From Archilochus colubris (taxonomy: Eukaryota; Chordata; Aves; Apodiformes; Trochilidae), in NCBI GenBank assembly GCA_023079485.1, contig CM041084.1, positions 67,799,709 through 67,863,708 on the forward strand: DNA of 64,000 bases, in the 5' to 3' direction. Within the stretch, counting starts at the first letter, position 1; each line of letters starts with the position of its first letter. Under the pieces are notes generated by a model. The model did not search any database. It worked only from the letters and a program-made list of their open reading frames with translations, and was not told the DNA's origin. Position numbers and translations under genes: made by a program. Below are positions 24,885 to 40,600 of this stretch, piece after piece.

Positions 24885-26172
24885 TGCTGCCCAGATGAGA
24901 TCCAAGACCCAGGAAATGTGGTTTAAAGGTAGGTACTTCTATGCTCTTTGTTCTCCAAAAATTAGGTTTAGCTGTGATAGGAAAGTTCTCTTGAAACATG
25001 GCCACAACACTCTCTTAACCTGAGTGCTCAAAACACTTTGTCAAGAGTTGGTCAGTCTGACTTGTGGTCTTAGGAAAGAAAAAACAGGCTGGAATTTTTT
25101 CAGAAGTTGCAGAAAATGGGGGAATCTGACTGGTAGACTTGTATGAAAATCACAGTTTGAGAGATCTGCAAAGGAGCTGTACTAGATTCATGCTATAAAT
25201 ATCATGATTCAAAGAAATATTAAGGCAAATTCCACACCTTCCTCTCACACACCCCTCTCCCCGAAAAAAAAACATGTCTGAAAAAGCACTTGAAAGAAAA
25301 AAAAAAAAAAGATGTACAGGTAATTCTAGATCTGCAGTAGCTGCTTTGATGGTGTTAGCAGAAATGCTATAAGATTTCCTCAGTGCATCTACTGATACCT
25401 GGGTAGGCATTGCTCTGAGGAAATCCAGTTTCTGATTTTCCAAAAGGTACCAGCATTTTCCCTCGAGGAAAACTTTAATCTTTTTCTGTTGAGTTTGTAA
25501 CCTCAGCTCTTGGGATTTCTCTCATCCCAGGTGGGATGAGGCCAGGATGCACTTGGCACTGTGATTCACTGGCTGGCATCTTGTCTTGATCCACTACACA
25601 GAGTGTTGGACTAGAAATAGGGACTGTTGGGTTTTGTGCCTGACTGGCATGGTAACCTTGGGCAAATTCCTTCCACTCTGCTTTATTTCACTCTTCTGCA
25701 GACTGGAAGAACACAGTAACCCCTGCCTATCTCCTTAAAATTGCATGAAAGTCTGTGTAACCCACAGCTCCTAAGGACCATTGTGAATCCAGACAAAATT
25801 TCTGCCCTTATCAAATAAGACATTTTCCTTTTATTGTTGTATGAGTCAGTGGGGAAACTTGTCTTAGATCTTGTTGGAGCATTTGAGACATGTGGACTCA
25901 TAGCTGCTGGACAGGAGGCACTGACACTGAGTGACTCATAGCTCCCCTCAGGGACAAGATGATGTTTATGCAGTCAACTGGAAATAACACTTTATATGCA
26001 GATAGTCCAATTCACAGTGGAGAATCTTGAGGCAGCTTCCAGTGCATTAAATCAAACAGCTGTAGTGAGATCTGCAAACGCAATGGGCTGTTACATGCCT
26101 GTGACCTGGCAGGGAAGGGAACAGGTGTGAATGCCTCTTGAAACTGAGTTTTTAGAAGGCTTAGAAGGGAAG

Positions 26173-26197
26173 AAAAAAAAAAAGGGGGGGGGGGGAT
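26173..26197. repeat. poly(A)-poly(G) run
   Basis: About 12 A followed by about 13 G on the plus strand. A run this long is also prone to length error. Confidence 0.85.
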
Positions 26198-28608
26198 AGT
26201 ATTGAAAAATATTTTCCCTTATATTGGTTCAGTGCCTAGATCCTACACACATGACATACAACACACCTGATGGATCCTGATATTTTTTTGCCCTTGGGTC
26301 ACGTAGCAGGATGCAGTGCTGGGGCACCTTAACACATGCAGGGTGTGCTGTGTGCTTGCACCAGAGAGGATGCCAGCCTGCTGCTGGCTGGAGGGCTGAA
26401 TGCTCTGCTTGGATTGCAAAGAGTTATGTTCTCAGCCATGGAAATCACTGATTCAACATGCAGCACTGGCAGCCACATAAACAAAGGTTTGACTGAGATT
26501 CGGGTTGCTTTGGGAGGGGAGTAAGATTCCTTTTTTTTGAAAGATAGTTTGCTATTGCCATGGTTACAGGAATTGCTGCACTGGTCTGTTCTCCATCCCT
26601 CTGGGTACTTTGCTTTTGCTGATGCCAGAATTTCCATGAATCTTCTTTTCCTCCTTAGAGTGTGGCTTGGAGTTAATGTCTCTTTCAGAGTCCCTTAGCC
26701 TGCAGGTCTGACTGGACATGCCTGCAAACAGCTTCTTCCTTTCTCAAGCAGGCCAGCAAGCGACTGCCTCTTGGCCTCAGTTTCCAAACAGCCACTTTCT
26801 TTCATTACTTCTTAAAGTAATGCCATGGCCTTTTAATTTTTCCATTTGCAAGCAAAACCAGCTTGCCAAAATCAACTTTTATTATTTTGCTTCCTCCTCT
26901 CTGGACAAGGAGTGAAGCAAACAGGCCTGACATTGTCCTTCAGCAGTTCTCCAGTGTTTGCTCAGAGGTGTCTTAGCTGAAGCCAGCCTTTCCTCTTGAC
27001 TTTTCCTTCCTGATTTTTTGAATACAGTGTTGTAGCTGAAAGAGTAAATATCCCAAACAGTGTCTTAGTACCTGTACATTACTAGGGAGCACCTCAACAT
27101 TGTCTGATCCATTAAGGCTGCTTGGGCCAGGAGCTCCAAGTTCAGAGTACAGTTCTTGAACAGCATGATTTTGATAAAGGTTTTATTTGATTTCCTAGCA
27201 GAAGTATGTCAAACAGCTACTGCTGCTGCCTAATCAGTGTTACCTGATGTTATTGATGATTACACAAGATACAGCTTTCACAGACATCATATTCAATGAT
27301 CTATCTCTAATCTCTAGAGTTAAAAATATATTAAAATAATAGTTAGCACTACTACTGTAAATGTGGAATAAATCCAAAGATGGGTGTGTTGCCTATTTGC
27401 ATGAGAACACAACAGACAGAATAGCTGCACTGTCAGAACATACTACCCCAGGACAATGTTATCAGAGTTCCTTTACTATACTGTCAAAGTCAAGTAGGAT
27501 ACCAACAGGCTGAAGCTGCATCTTCAAAAAGTCTGTGTTTTGCCCTTGAACAGCAACTGGAAAATATCCTGCCCTGCTGCCCTTCAGAAAGCGTGAGAAA
27601 TCACCTCCCTTTTCTGCTTGGTGTTTGAAAAGGCTGCACCAGGTGCTGTTGCTGCAGTGGTTAGGGTCCTAGGATGGAGGGTGGTCTTCCCCAGGATTGA
27701 AAGGTTTGTATATGCATCAAGTCCCATAAAGGGACATTTGTTATGTGTTTCTCATGAGGCAAACACGTATCAGGCTAAAGTTATCCATTAATCTTTTTGG
27801 AACCATAAATGGAAAAATAGGGGGAGCAAGAAGGACAAAGGAATTCATGGCACTAGGAAGTGACACCTTTATTTAATAGATTCAGGATCTGAGCTAGCCT
27901 TTACAGAAATCGATTGAAAAAACACCTGCTGGTTCCTGTGAGCTGAAGATAAAGCTTTTAATGATGAACATTGGTTAGCACTTGTACAAAATGCTGCAGT
28001 TTGGGCATCTGAGCTACTGATAGATGGCTTGCCTGTGTACTTCCGTCCCCACCCTTTAAATATGATGTTTTAGCCTGCAAAACCCGTGCAGCTCTATGGA
28101 TCCAGATTAACTCCCTCCATTACACTCCCCTATAAGCACTTGCCTACCCTGCTCATCCCCGGTGACAATGTCCCCACCAGCACAGCAGCTCTGTGTCACC
28201 ACACCCCGGTTTTGCCACCTTTTCCCTATTGCTGCAATTCGAGCGGCAAGGATTCCTTTGAAGTAGCAGGGGAAGGGCTGGAAACAGTGTTTTTGTCTCT
28301 GCCACCGGTTCTAGCTTGACAAATATGCTTCCAGCTTTCATAAACCAGGTGATCAAAGCCATCATGAAGTCTTGTGGGAGAGGATGTACCGCTGTACTGA
28401 CAGCACGCCAGAGCCCTGTGTGGCTTCCCCAAATCCTGCTTTTCTCAGCTGCGTGCCCTGGGGGCACAGATCTGATCCCTCCAGACCACCCCAGGAAGGG
28501 GGAAGCAGCTGATGCAGGGGAGAGAGAAACCTTTCCATACAGTTTTGGGGGGGGGATATTGGGTTGGTTTGGTGGTTTTTGTTTTGTTTTGCCGGTAAGA
28601 CAGAGATT

Positions 28609-28626
28609 TAATATATATATATATGT
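28609..28626. repeat. (TA)n microsatellite
   Basis: Perfect AT alternation, about 16 bases. Confidence 0.85.
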
Positions 28627-31600
28627 GAGTGATCTGAGGCTGTATTTTGTAATATTTTTTCAGCCTTCGAAATTATATTTCTTTTCTTTCCAATCTTCTG
28701 AAAGATGCGTATCAGAGGCACCTGAGAGCGGCCACAGCAGCTGCCTGATACGATCTTTACAATTAATTTGCACAACCATGTCTTTTGCAAAGGCAAAAAA
28801 GAAAGTGTTAACGAGTTGACAAGCACACTCTTCCTTGCAGCGAGCAGAGTTGCCAGCCGCAATATTACTGCAGAGGAGAGAGCAGGGTGGTGGCAGAAGA
28901 CCTTGAAAAAAATAGCGGCTTTGTTCAATACGGTTACAAAGACGCCAGCTTCATTGATGGACCGAATCTTAGCTGGTCGAGCAAGGGATTCGATAGGAAC
29001 TCGACTTGGTAAAAATTCAAGGCGGCGTGGTTGCTAGCAGGGTTTCAAGAATGCGTCCTTGGGGTGGAAAGAAACAATGTTTAACCAAAAAGGCTTCATG
29101 AAACAGGAGCGTTTGCTAGGCATCTGCCTTCTACAACACTGCAGGTTCATGTTCTGGCCTCACGACTGCAAATGAGAGTCTGAGGGTGGCTTTACTCCCT
29201 GAGACTATTTGCAACTAGTTCCTGAAAACTATGCAAATTTGCTTGATCTCAGTGCAGGGGGGAAAAAAAATCCTGCTTAGGAAAGAAGACCCAAGACCAG
29301 ATCTCAAGAATAATTTGAACGAGCAAGTGAATATTTCCTTTCATGCCTTGCTCTTTTGCATTTACTCAATTTGTTCCACATGAATGTAGAAACAGCTGCA
29401 TCAGCACCAGCACTGTGGCTGGAGCCTTATTAATATTTATGACTGGAAAGCAGAGCACACAAGAATCAAAATGCCTTCCTATCATTGGTTCGGGGACCCC
29501 AGCATCCATACAGCATCTTTCCATGTTTGGCAAATTTACTAGATTTATTAGAGAGTGGATCAATTTCTCATCAGCACTCTCACCCGATCACAAGAAAACT
29601 GCCCTTTGCCTCCTGCCAGCTCTTTGCTTCTCATCGTTCAATAATTTCCTAATTAAGGAAACCATTTCTGATCTATTTTTGCACTTCTGTGGTTTATATT
29701 TTCATCTATTAAGTAGGGTTGGAGACATTATTAAATGCTTGAATTATAATTGTTTATAGAAGGGCATACCCGTAAGCCTTAGTATGAATGAGATGAAGCA
29801 GTAATGCTGCTACAGGTCCAGCGTGTGCTGGGGTGACCAGGTTCACAACACACAGTGCCATGTACATGCAAGGCGTTGCATGGTGCCAGTGTGACCCTCA
29901 GAACCTTCTTTGGGACTTCTTACTGCAGCAATTTTTGCTGACAAGGTCTCACAGTGAGAGTCCTGAATCTTAAGCTGGGAGTTCTACTTTCCAAGTGTGC
30001 AGAGTGGGTCTCTTGGCTGACATCTTGTTCTGGCTTTTGTTTCACTAAGTAATCCTTACTTCGTCTAACAGTGAGTAACTGGTTAGCAGATAGGTGCAGG
30101 CAGTGCTCTTACCAAAATCAAAACCTTAATTTTTTTTTTAAACATTATTAGTAGAAACGGTGGCTTGCAGCAGCAGTAAAAGAGAAAAAAAAATTTAAAA
30201 GCCCCTAATCTGGTTGTGGGGCAGATGTGTAGCAGCCCCAGATTCACCAGCAGCCTCCAGCTTCACCACAGCCAAGTTCAGGGATGCACCAAGATGCACA
30301 GCACCACTGTGTGTATGTGTGTGACCTGTGTCCTGACCCCAGTGCTCTCTGGTGAGCATGGCAGCAGTGAAGGGGTGTCCCTGCCCCCCCCTGTGCTCTG
30401 GGGGTTGCAGGTACAGCATAGCCTCAGCCTGAGCCTCACCAGCTGAGACTTGTTGGGTGACTGTGGGGCTGATGGTGTGGGTATCCCTTGCTTCCTGTTA
30501 GGCACTTGGGTACACACCAACAACAGCTGTAGGTATCACAGGCTGAAGGCAGCATGGCTTTGATGAGCTCTGGGGTTTAGGTGTTGCAGAGACAACCACA
30601 TGTGTGCTTGTCAGGCAGGTGCAGGCAGAGGGAGGCAAGCTGGACTTTGCTACTCCTGTGAACTTGTCCTCTGTGTTGACGCACTGCAGTTTTCTGCTGC
30701 CTCCCTGTTTCGTTCCTTTAGTATCTCACAGCTTTCCATGCTGGCATTGATTTTCACCTATGCTTCAGCTACTGATCATCATGTTCTTATAATACTATCT
30801 CTACCTGCAGCTGCACCTTTTCTTATCAGGTGAGGTGCTGCACTGATGACTTTCCCATCAGTCAGCAATTTTCTAGAGAGCCTGGGCAGAAGCTGTGCAG
30901 ACAGGACCATGTTGCAACCAGGACTTTTGCTGGGGACAAGGCTACTGAGGATCACAGCTTGCACACAGTCATGGCTACTACCAGCTTTGTCTGCTTCTTG
31001 TCCTTTCCCTCCAGCCGGCACAGGTTGGTCCAGCCATTGACACAGCCTCCTTGCAGCCCACACACAAAATCCAAGAAGGTGACAAGGCATGAAGACCCCC
31101 AGCAAAAGTGTTGTTTGCCTAGATACAAAATACTCCCTTTGCGTGGGTACCGCCTTGAATTCTGGGCTGCTCCTCCCTGGCCCTCTTCTAATTTACAATG
31201 ATCCATGCTGAGGAGCAAAACCTTGGTTTGTCCTAAATGCCTTAATGAGCTGCCTGAGAGGCGGGTCCTCCACAGTCTAGCATGACCTGTGGTATAGAAC
31301 CTCAATTTTTGAGAGTCCAAACTTCTTTCTCATCTTGATACGCTACTGTGCCACACCCCTCAAGACACATAAAGCATAGGTGCCACTTTGTGGGGGGCTG
31401 AACATAACCTCAAGGTCTTGAAGTCATTCATGTTCTTCTGAGAGTAGCCACAGACAAGGAGATGAGCCATGAAATGATTATGCTGAGCCATGGGATGTGA
31501 GCATGTTGTCTGAAAGGAAAAGCAAGTTTCTCCTTAGGAAAAAGCTTCTAATGACCCACAAACTGTGCTTCAGTACATCACACAATGCACGTATTCCTAT

Positions 31601-32500
31601 TATAAAGTATAATGACCGAGTCCTTCCCTTGGGCTTTTGTTAGCCGGCTGCTGCAACCTTCTGCATCTGCAAGGGAGACAGGACTTTCATCAGTGACCAC
31701 TTCAGTAGCTTGAGGCAGAGGCTCTGACAGGGATCACACCCAGCCTGGTAGCTGGGAGGATGGGAACCCTGAAAGCAAGGGAGGAGAGGATACAGTGGAT
31801 AAAACTGGGTTGATCCTCTGAGCTTCATTCAGCAAACTCTTAACTCAGGTCATGTTATTCCTCCTTTCATATGCCAGGCGAGGATGGCTGCAGAATAACC
31901 TCATCAGCCAGCATTTCACCCGCCCTGACACCATTTCTGGAATCCCATTGCCGTGCTGCTTTTACACCCTGGGAAATCAGCCGGGCGAGTGAAAGTGTTG
32001 CAGGGTTTTTTTTTTTTTGTTCCTTTCTTTTTTATGCATCTCGTTTCTGCCGGGTGGGAAGGGGGGCGTTGCCGAGGAGACCGGGGATGGAAGAATCCAG
32101 CCAGGGCCGGCCCCAGGGCTGGGGCAGGGGCTGCGCTGAGAAACACCTCGATGTGAGGCAAATACAGAGAAGAGAGAGGGACCGGTAGCTAACAGCTGAA
32201 CAGTTAATTTCTCAGCAAGTAATTTGCCGTAAGCCACGCTGGATCTTTAGGAAACCCTCCGGTTTCAAATGCTTACCTTTGAATGGAGCTCGACCTTGTC
32301 TAAAGTCTCCTGAAGGGAGCTGAATGTCTGCTGCTCGCGTCTAAAGAGTCTTGCCCAGGAATTGCTGAAAAGCTAGACCTGAAATTTCTCCCTCATCCTC
32401 CAGTAATGAAGCTGTTTATTTTAGAAATCAACATTTCACATTGTTGTTGTTTTTTTTTCTTCCAGTCTCAGCAAGTTCTATACAGAAGATATACTCGAAC

Positions 32501-32522
32501 CTCTCTCTCTCACACACACACC
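32501..32522. repeat. (CT)n(CA)n compound microsatellite
   Basis: CTCTCTCTCT followed by CACACACACACC. Confidence 0.85.
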
Positions 32523-34222
32523 TTTTAAAAACGTGAATTTATTTGAAGATAAAGCAGTTGGTAGGCTTCTTTCCTCCATTGCTAATAATCTGTTTTCCTT
32601 GAATTGGATTTTAAAATGGCTTCCTTTGAAGCTTCAAGCTGTTAGGAATGAGCTTAACGTGGGTATAGAGGATGTGTAAAGTCAGCAACCCCCTTTTGTG
32701 CTGAAATATCAATAGTTCTTCTAATAAATAACTAAAATGCACGGTACAATATGCATAATTCTTAAAAATCATAGTAGCGAGCATTCACAGGACCTGTATT
32801 TCGCACCAGCTCTGCTGTAACCGAGTTTTGCTGCAACAGTGTTTTCAGGAGCACGCTCACCGCAGCCATGGAAAACACTGGCAATACTTTGAATCATGAC
32901 CTGAAGCGGTCAGTGGTCCACTGGAGTTGCTAATCTGCAAGTTATTTTAAAACAGGTAATTCTAGATATAGATGGTAATTGTACAGTTCACGTGCCCCAA
33001 ATATGTTCGCTTGGAATTGTAGTTACATATTGTTTGCGAAGCATGCTCAGCCAAGTAATTAAATTGCTCCTGGCTTAGACCAGTAAGAACAGATTTTACA
33101 GGGAGCACAAATCATGAGATCTGTTCTTCTCAAGGTCCCTATAGAAAAAACAGCCCCGAGAGACTAATTTCCAGCATCCCCTTTTGGAGCCCGTAAGGCG
33201 AACAAAAGAAAGATGTGGATGCTTTGGCATATCAATCAGGCGAAACCGGGTTGGTTCTGCAGATTGCCTTGGAAGAATGCGAAAACAGGTCTAGAGCAAT
33301 CCACAGGCAGCGTTATCGAGCTACAGAAACGAGGTTGGAAAGATTAGGCGGATCGGCACGTGGATAAAACAAAGGAAAGAATATATTGAAGAAAAGCGAC
33401 CTGGAAACGGTGATGAACTTCTACCTGTGCCTCTAGAATAGCTTCTTATAATAGCGGGTCACTGAACCGGGGTTTAGCGGGGTACCGCCCGCCGCGCTTG
33501 CGGGGCTTGGGGCAGACTCTCGGGGCAGCCGCGCCCCCCTATCCCCGCACACGCTCACACACCCCGCGGTATGAAGCAGGCGGTACCGAGGAGGAGCCGA
33601 CACGGTACCTTCTGTCAGCACCGAAGGGCCCCGGGCGCGGCGCGGACCTTGCCATCCTTCCCTGCTCTTCCTCCCCCCACGACCTCCTCCTCCTCAGTGG
33701 AGTGGGCATGTGCCCTGCCCGCCGCCTCTGCGGCTCTTGTAACAACCACGGTACCGAGCTGCTGGAAATAAGCCGGGGAAACCATCTCTGGCGTGCACAT
33801 GTTCAACCCTCCCTTGCCCACCCAGCTGCCCTTTTCAGCTCCTCGCCTGTCTTCATCCCTCACCACGTGTAAATCCGCAACGAGGCTACAAAGTGCTGCG
33901 AGTCTGCAAGACCTGATTGCTGCAGCGCTCAGGGGAAAAAAAAACCCTTCTCTTCCCCCCCGCCCCTCAAGCCCCCGGGCCCTGTGCATCAGCACCCGCC
34001 TTGTCTATTGTCTGGCCGAGGGTCGCCAGTGACCGCGGCGGGACGAGCGGACAGCAGGGAGACGTTCCCCTTGCGAGGAAGTGGTGCCGGGCGTAGCTGC
34101 GGGAGCTAAATCCGACCTTTTTAGGCGGGGAAAGAAAATCTGAGCTCGGCACCGCCGGAGCGGCGGGCAAGGATGGCTCGGGGGACACTGGGCAAGCAGC
34201 AGGGTGGGCGGGGGAGAGGTGA

Positions 34223-37328
<3,106 letters not shown>

Positions 37329-37690
37329 AGTTGAAATTAGTAGGAGTTAAGTATAGTCTGAGCAGGCAAGTGTTCATTGAGAGGAGGAATCTGTGCAGTT
37401 GTGCTGAAGCATGCATTTTTTCATTTGGTGCTCTCCACTGTTGCTTCTGTCAGCAGTTTTGTATCCTTGACTGTCCAATGTAACAGTAGTTGCAAAAATA
37501 CTTCAGAGTCTTCTGTTGAAATGGTTAACTTCTCAAACATAAAGGCTTTTTGTGTCCTAAACTGTCTCCTCTGCCTCATTTCTCTCTAGATAAAGTTTTC
37601 TCTCTAGTATTCTTCTAGTTTCTGTAGCTTCACTTCTCAGTTTAATCCTTAACGTCAGAGAGGTTAAACTCAATAAAACAAGTTTTCTCA
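37329..37690 (+). other. TUBB2B: TUBB2B 3'UTR
   Basis: AT-rich sequence after the stop. AATAAA at 37672-37677 is the best signal. A variant CATAAA in AACATAAAGGC (37538-37543) resembles one in the TUBB2A 3'UTR. Confidence 0.6.
37672..37677 (+). terminator. TUBB2B poly(A) signal
   Basis: Canonical AATAAA 344 nt after the stop. Confidence 0.6.
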
Positions 37691-40600
37691 TGCCATGAAT
37701 TTGGCATCATGAGTAAACTGCAGTTGCTTGGCTTTAGATGTATGAATTTATAGATTTATGATATATGAAAACTGGAGGTTCACTGTTAGACACTCCTGTG
37801 TTTAACAGCTCATCTGTTGCTGGGGGTGGGAAAGCTGCCTTAACTGATAGCAGCAAGACCCTGCACTTGAGAACCCTGCAACTCCTGATTGTGGACATAC
37901 ATGGTAGTGAGGTCTGTGAGAAGGTATTGAATTCCACATTACAAACTGTCAAAACTGATTTGACAGGAAAGCTGCAGGCTTTGTCACTGCCATTCAGCAG
38001 TCCTTATTTAACTGTTTTCTAGGATATGGAGTACATCCATATGGGTGGCTGCCTGTGATTTGACTTGGTCCTGAGACCTCCTCTGTCCACCAATCATCCT
38101 CTCAAAATATGAAAAGTCTGTGCAAAGGAACATGGGTCTTTACTAACAGACAACTTGAACTTGAGACCAAACTTTTTCTTTAGGATTCAAATTCCTGAGT
38201 TTTCCCACAAAACAGCTATTAAGCTACCTTTAACCATGAAGGGATTGACTCTTCAGGGCAAAAAAATTACCTTTAGGCTTCAAGAAGTAACAGCAGATTT
38301 CTAGATAAATGCTCTGTCCAGAGCATGCATCCAGTCTTGGAGTCGTCAGGTAGGTACTCTGACTAAACAGCTGTCTCCCACATTAAAGTTATGCATTTAC
38401 AGGGCTGTTGTTTGATGCTCTTGGTCCCTGCAGAAGGAAATGCATCTCTGTCCGGGCAGGTGAGAGCAGTGCAGCAGCACCCTGTCATGCATCTTTGTGA
38501 AGGTAAGTGTGGGATTCTTCTGGTGAGGGTGGGGGGATTTGTGTTGCTGTATTTAAACGATGCAATAATCCTGAACGATTTTACAAGGCAGTTGTAGTTA
38601 TAAGATCTATAGGAGATTTCTTACTCCTACAAAAAGAGTAAAATCCCTGCCAGAGTATAGTAACTATGCTGTGTGTTATATTGGTCCTTAGTTTATCCAA
38701 ACAACACTTAAGGGAGTGCTCCTGTACTAAAAAAAAGTACTGCTTTGAGAACTGCTACCAATGTTACAATTACTGTGGCCCTTGCTGCTCTGAAAGAGCT
38801 GCTATCCACATGTGTGCAACCTCTTTTGTGATCCTTTAGTGAAATGTTTGCAAGGCATTACTGGAATAAAGACTTAAAAGGGAGCTACTGTGCGTGACTA
38901 ATCTTGCCCTGTTTTTGCTCTGTTAATTGACCACTGCCTGCAGACACTGCTCTGTGTCTACCCTGGTCCTTTGCTGATGGGCTTGTTATCCTACCTGGAG
39001 TTCTACTATGGTGTGTAGGAAAATGGACACTTGCTAGAGCTTTTCTTCCATCTATATGCTTCACTTCTGGTGCACACCCTTGTAAAGACAAGTGAGAAGC
39101 CTGAGCTGTCAGTAAACAAATACAACTGTATATGCCCAAAATAGTACCTGAATTTCTTAACACTTGAGCAGTTCTAGGATTAAGTATTAAACAGATCAAG
39201 GTTGTTTTGGTAACTGAGTTACTATGTGCAGCCCCAGGCCCTCTGGAGAAATAACAGCTTATCTGGTTGTCAAAGCAACCTTCCCTTGAGATTACCTGGC
39301 TGCATTGCACTTGAAACTGTTTAACATATAGTGACCTGAGAAGGATACTCAGCAAACAGATTTCAACAAAGTTTTACCCCAAAGATGAGAATCCAGTCTT
39401 TGATAGTAAAGCTCTTCCTTTCTGTCATGGAACAGTAGCAGGAACAGTAGTGTTTAGCATGTCTATCTTCTAATTCTTGGTGTAATTACCCTTGTCTAGC
39501 CCTTAAATATAGCCATCCAAGTGACACATTTCAGTGCAACTCCCTTACTAGAAAGTAGGATACCCTCCTACATTGCTTGCCCTTGTTTGTATTCTGTGTT
39601 TCTCAAGAGGGGAAGAAACTATAAACAGAGATATTCTAGGCAGAGAAACATGTCCTTTCATAAATCCTACACAGCTAATTTGCCAGACATAATCACTAGA
39701 AAAAAAATAATATCCAAACCATCATTTCAGTAGGAGGTCAGGGAAATACATAGAATGGTGATACTGGAAGATACAGAGGGGATGTTTAAAATTCCTTTTT
39801 AGGAGCAGTGAGTAAATTACAAGGAAGGATGAGTTCTATACTGGGCCTGGGGGCTGCAGTATCAGTTTTGTTTCCATTGGATCTCTCAGTTATGGCTGTA
39901 TCTATCACCCAGGGAACCATACACTATAAAAACTGGATACTGACTGCTGTATGCCAAGTGGAAAAAAAAAAGGCTTCAAGTACTCATGGTTGCACTGTTT
40001 CTGTTTCACAGAGAAAGCAGAACCACAGAAATTATTTCAGATTTGGTAATTTGACTGCCTTAGCCTCTATTGGGTGTTGATTGGTATTTTTCTATGTGAT
40101 GAACAACATGTGTAAGACTATATGTCTTGCATGAGGCATCTTATCTGGAAGAAATGAGGTTAGATAATTCACAACCTTAGTGACATGCAGTTCAAGCCAC
40201 TTACAATGATTAATTTGTGTTCTGATAGAAGATACTAATATCAAGCAATATATTTTTGTTTCTATATATCAATAGTGTCCTGCAGGGAAGCGTTCTCCTT
40301 TGTTGCCCATTAAAACTGATGTCATTGGGAAAGGGAGTAACCACTTTTTTAGTTCCTTTTCTTTAGTGTGTGGCATTTTTAAGCACATTAGCAGAGTGAT
40401 TTGGCCAAGGCAAACAACTCCAGCAATGTTTATGCACTGGTAGATGCAAGATGGTAAAGCTAAATAAGGCTGTAAAATCAGATAGGTACTATGTTTAGCT
40501 TAAATAGAATTGAAGTGAGCTGCGGTAGCACTGAGATACCCTCTCTCTCTATTTCCCTTCCCTGTTTAGTTCTAGGACCTTCATCTAAGCCATTGTACCA

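Larger units (their letters stand above)
22019..33439. other. intergenic, PSMG4/CR1 to TUBB2B CpG island
   Basis: 11.4 kb with no gene recognised. It contains a CA-rich tract (22245-22302), TA tracts (24861-24884, 28609-28626), an A/G run (26173-26197) and an AT-rich block at 29340-29760 plus one at 32730-33130 that may be regulatory. Confidence 0.6.

Noticed and set aside
28768..29037. 89-codon plus-strand frame
   Set aside because: No family similarity, no Kozak or splice context, and length within chance expectation.
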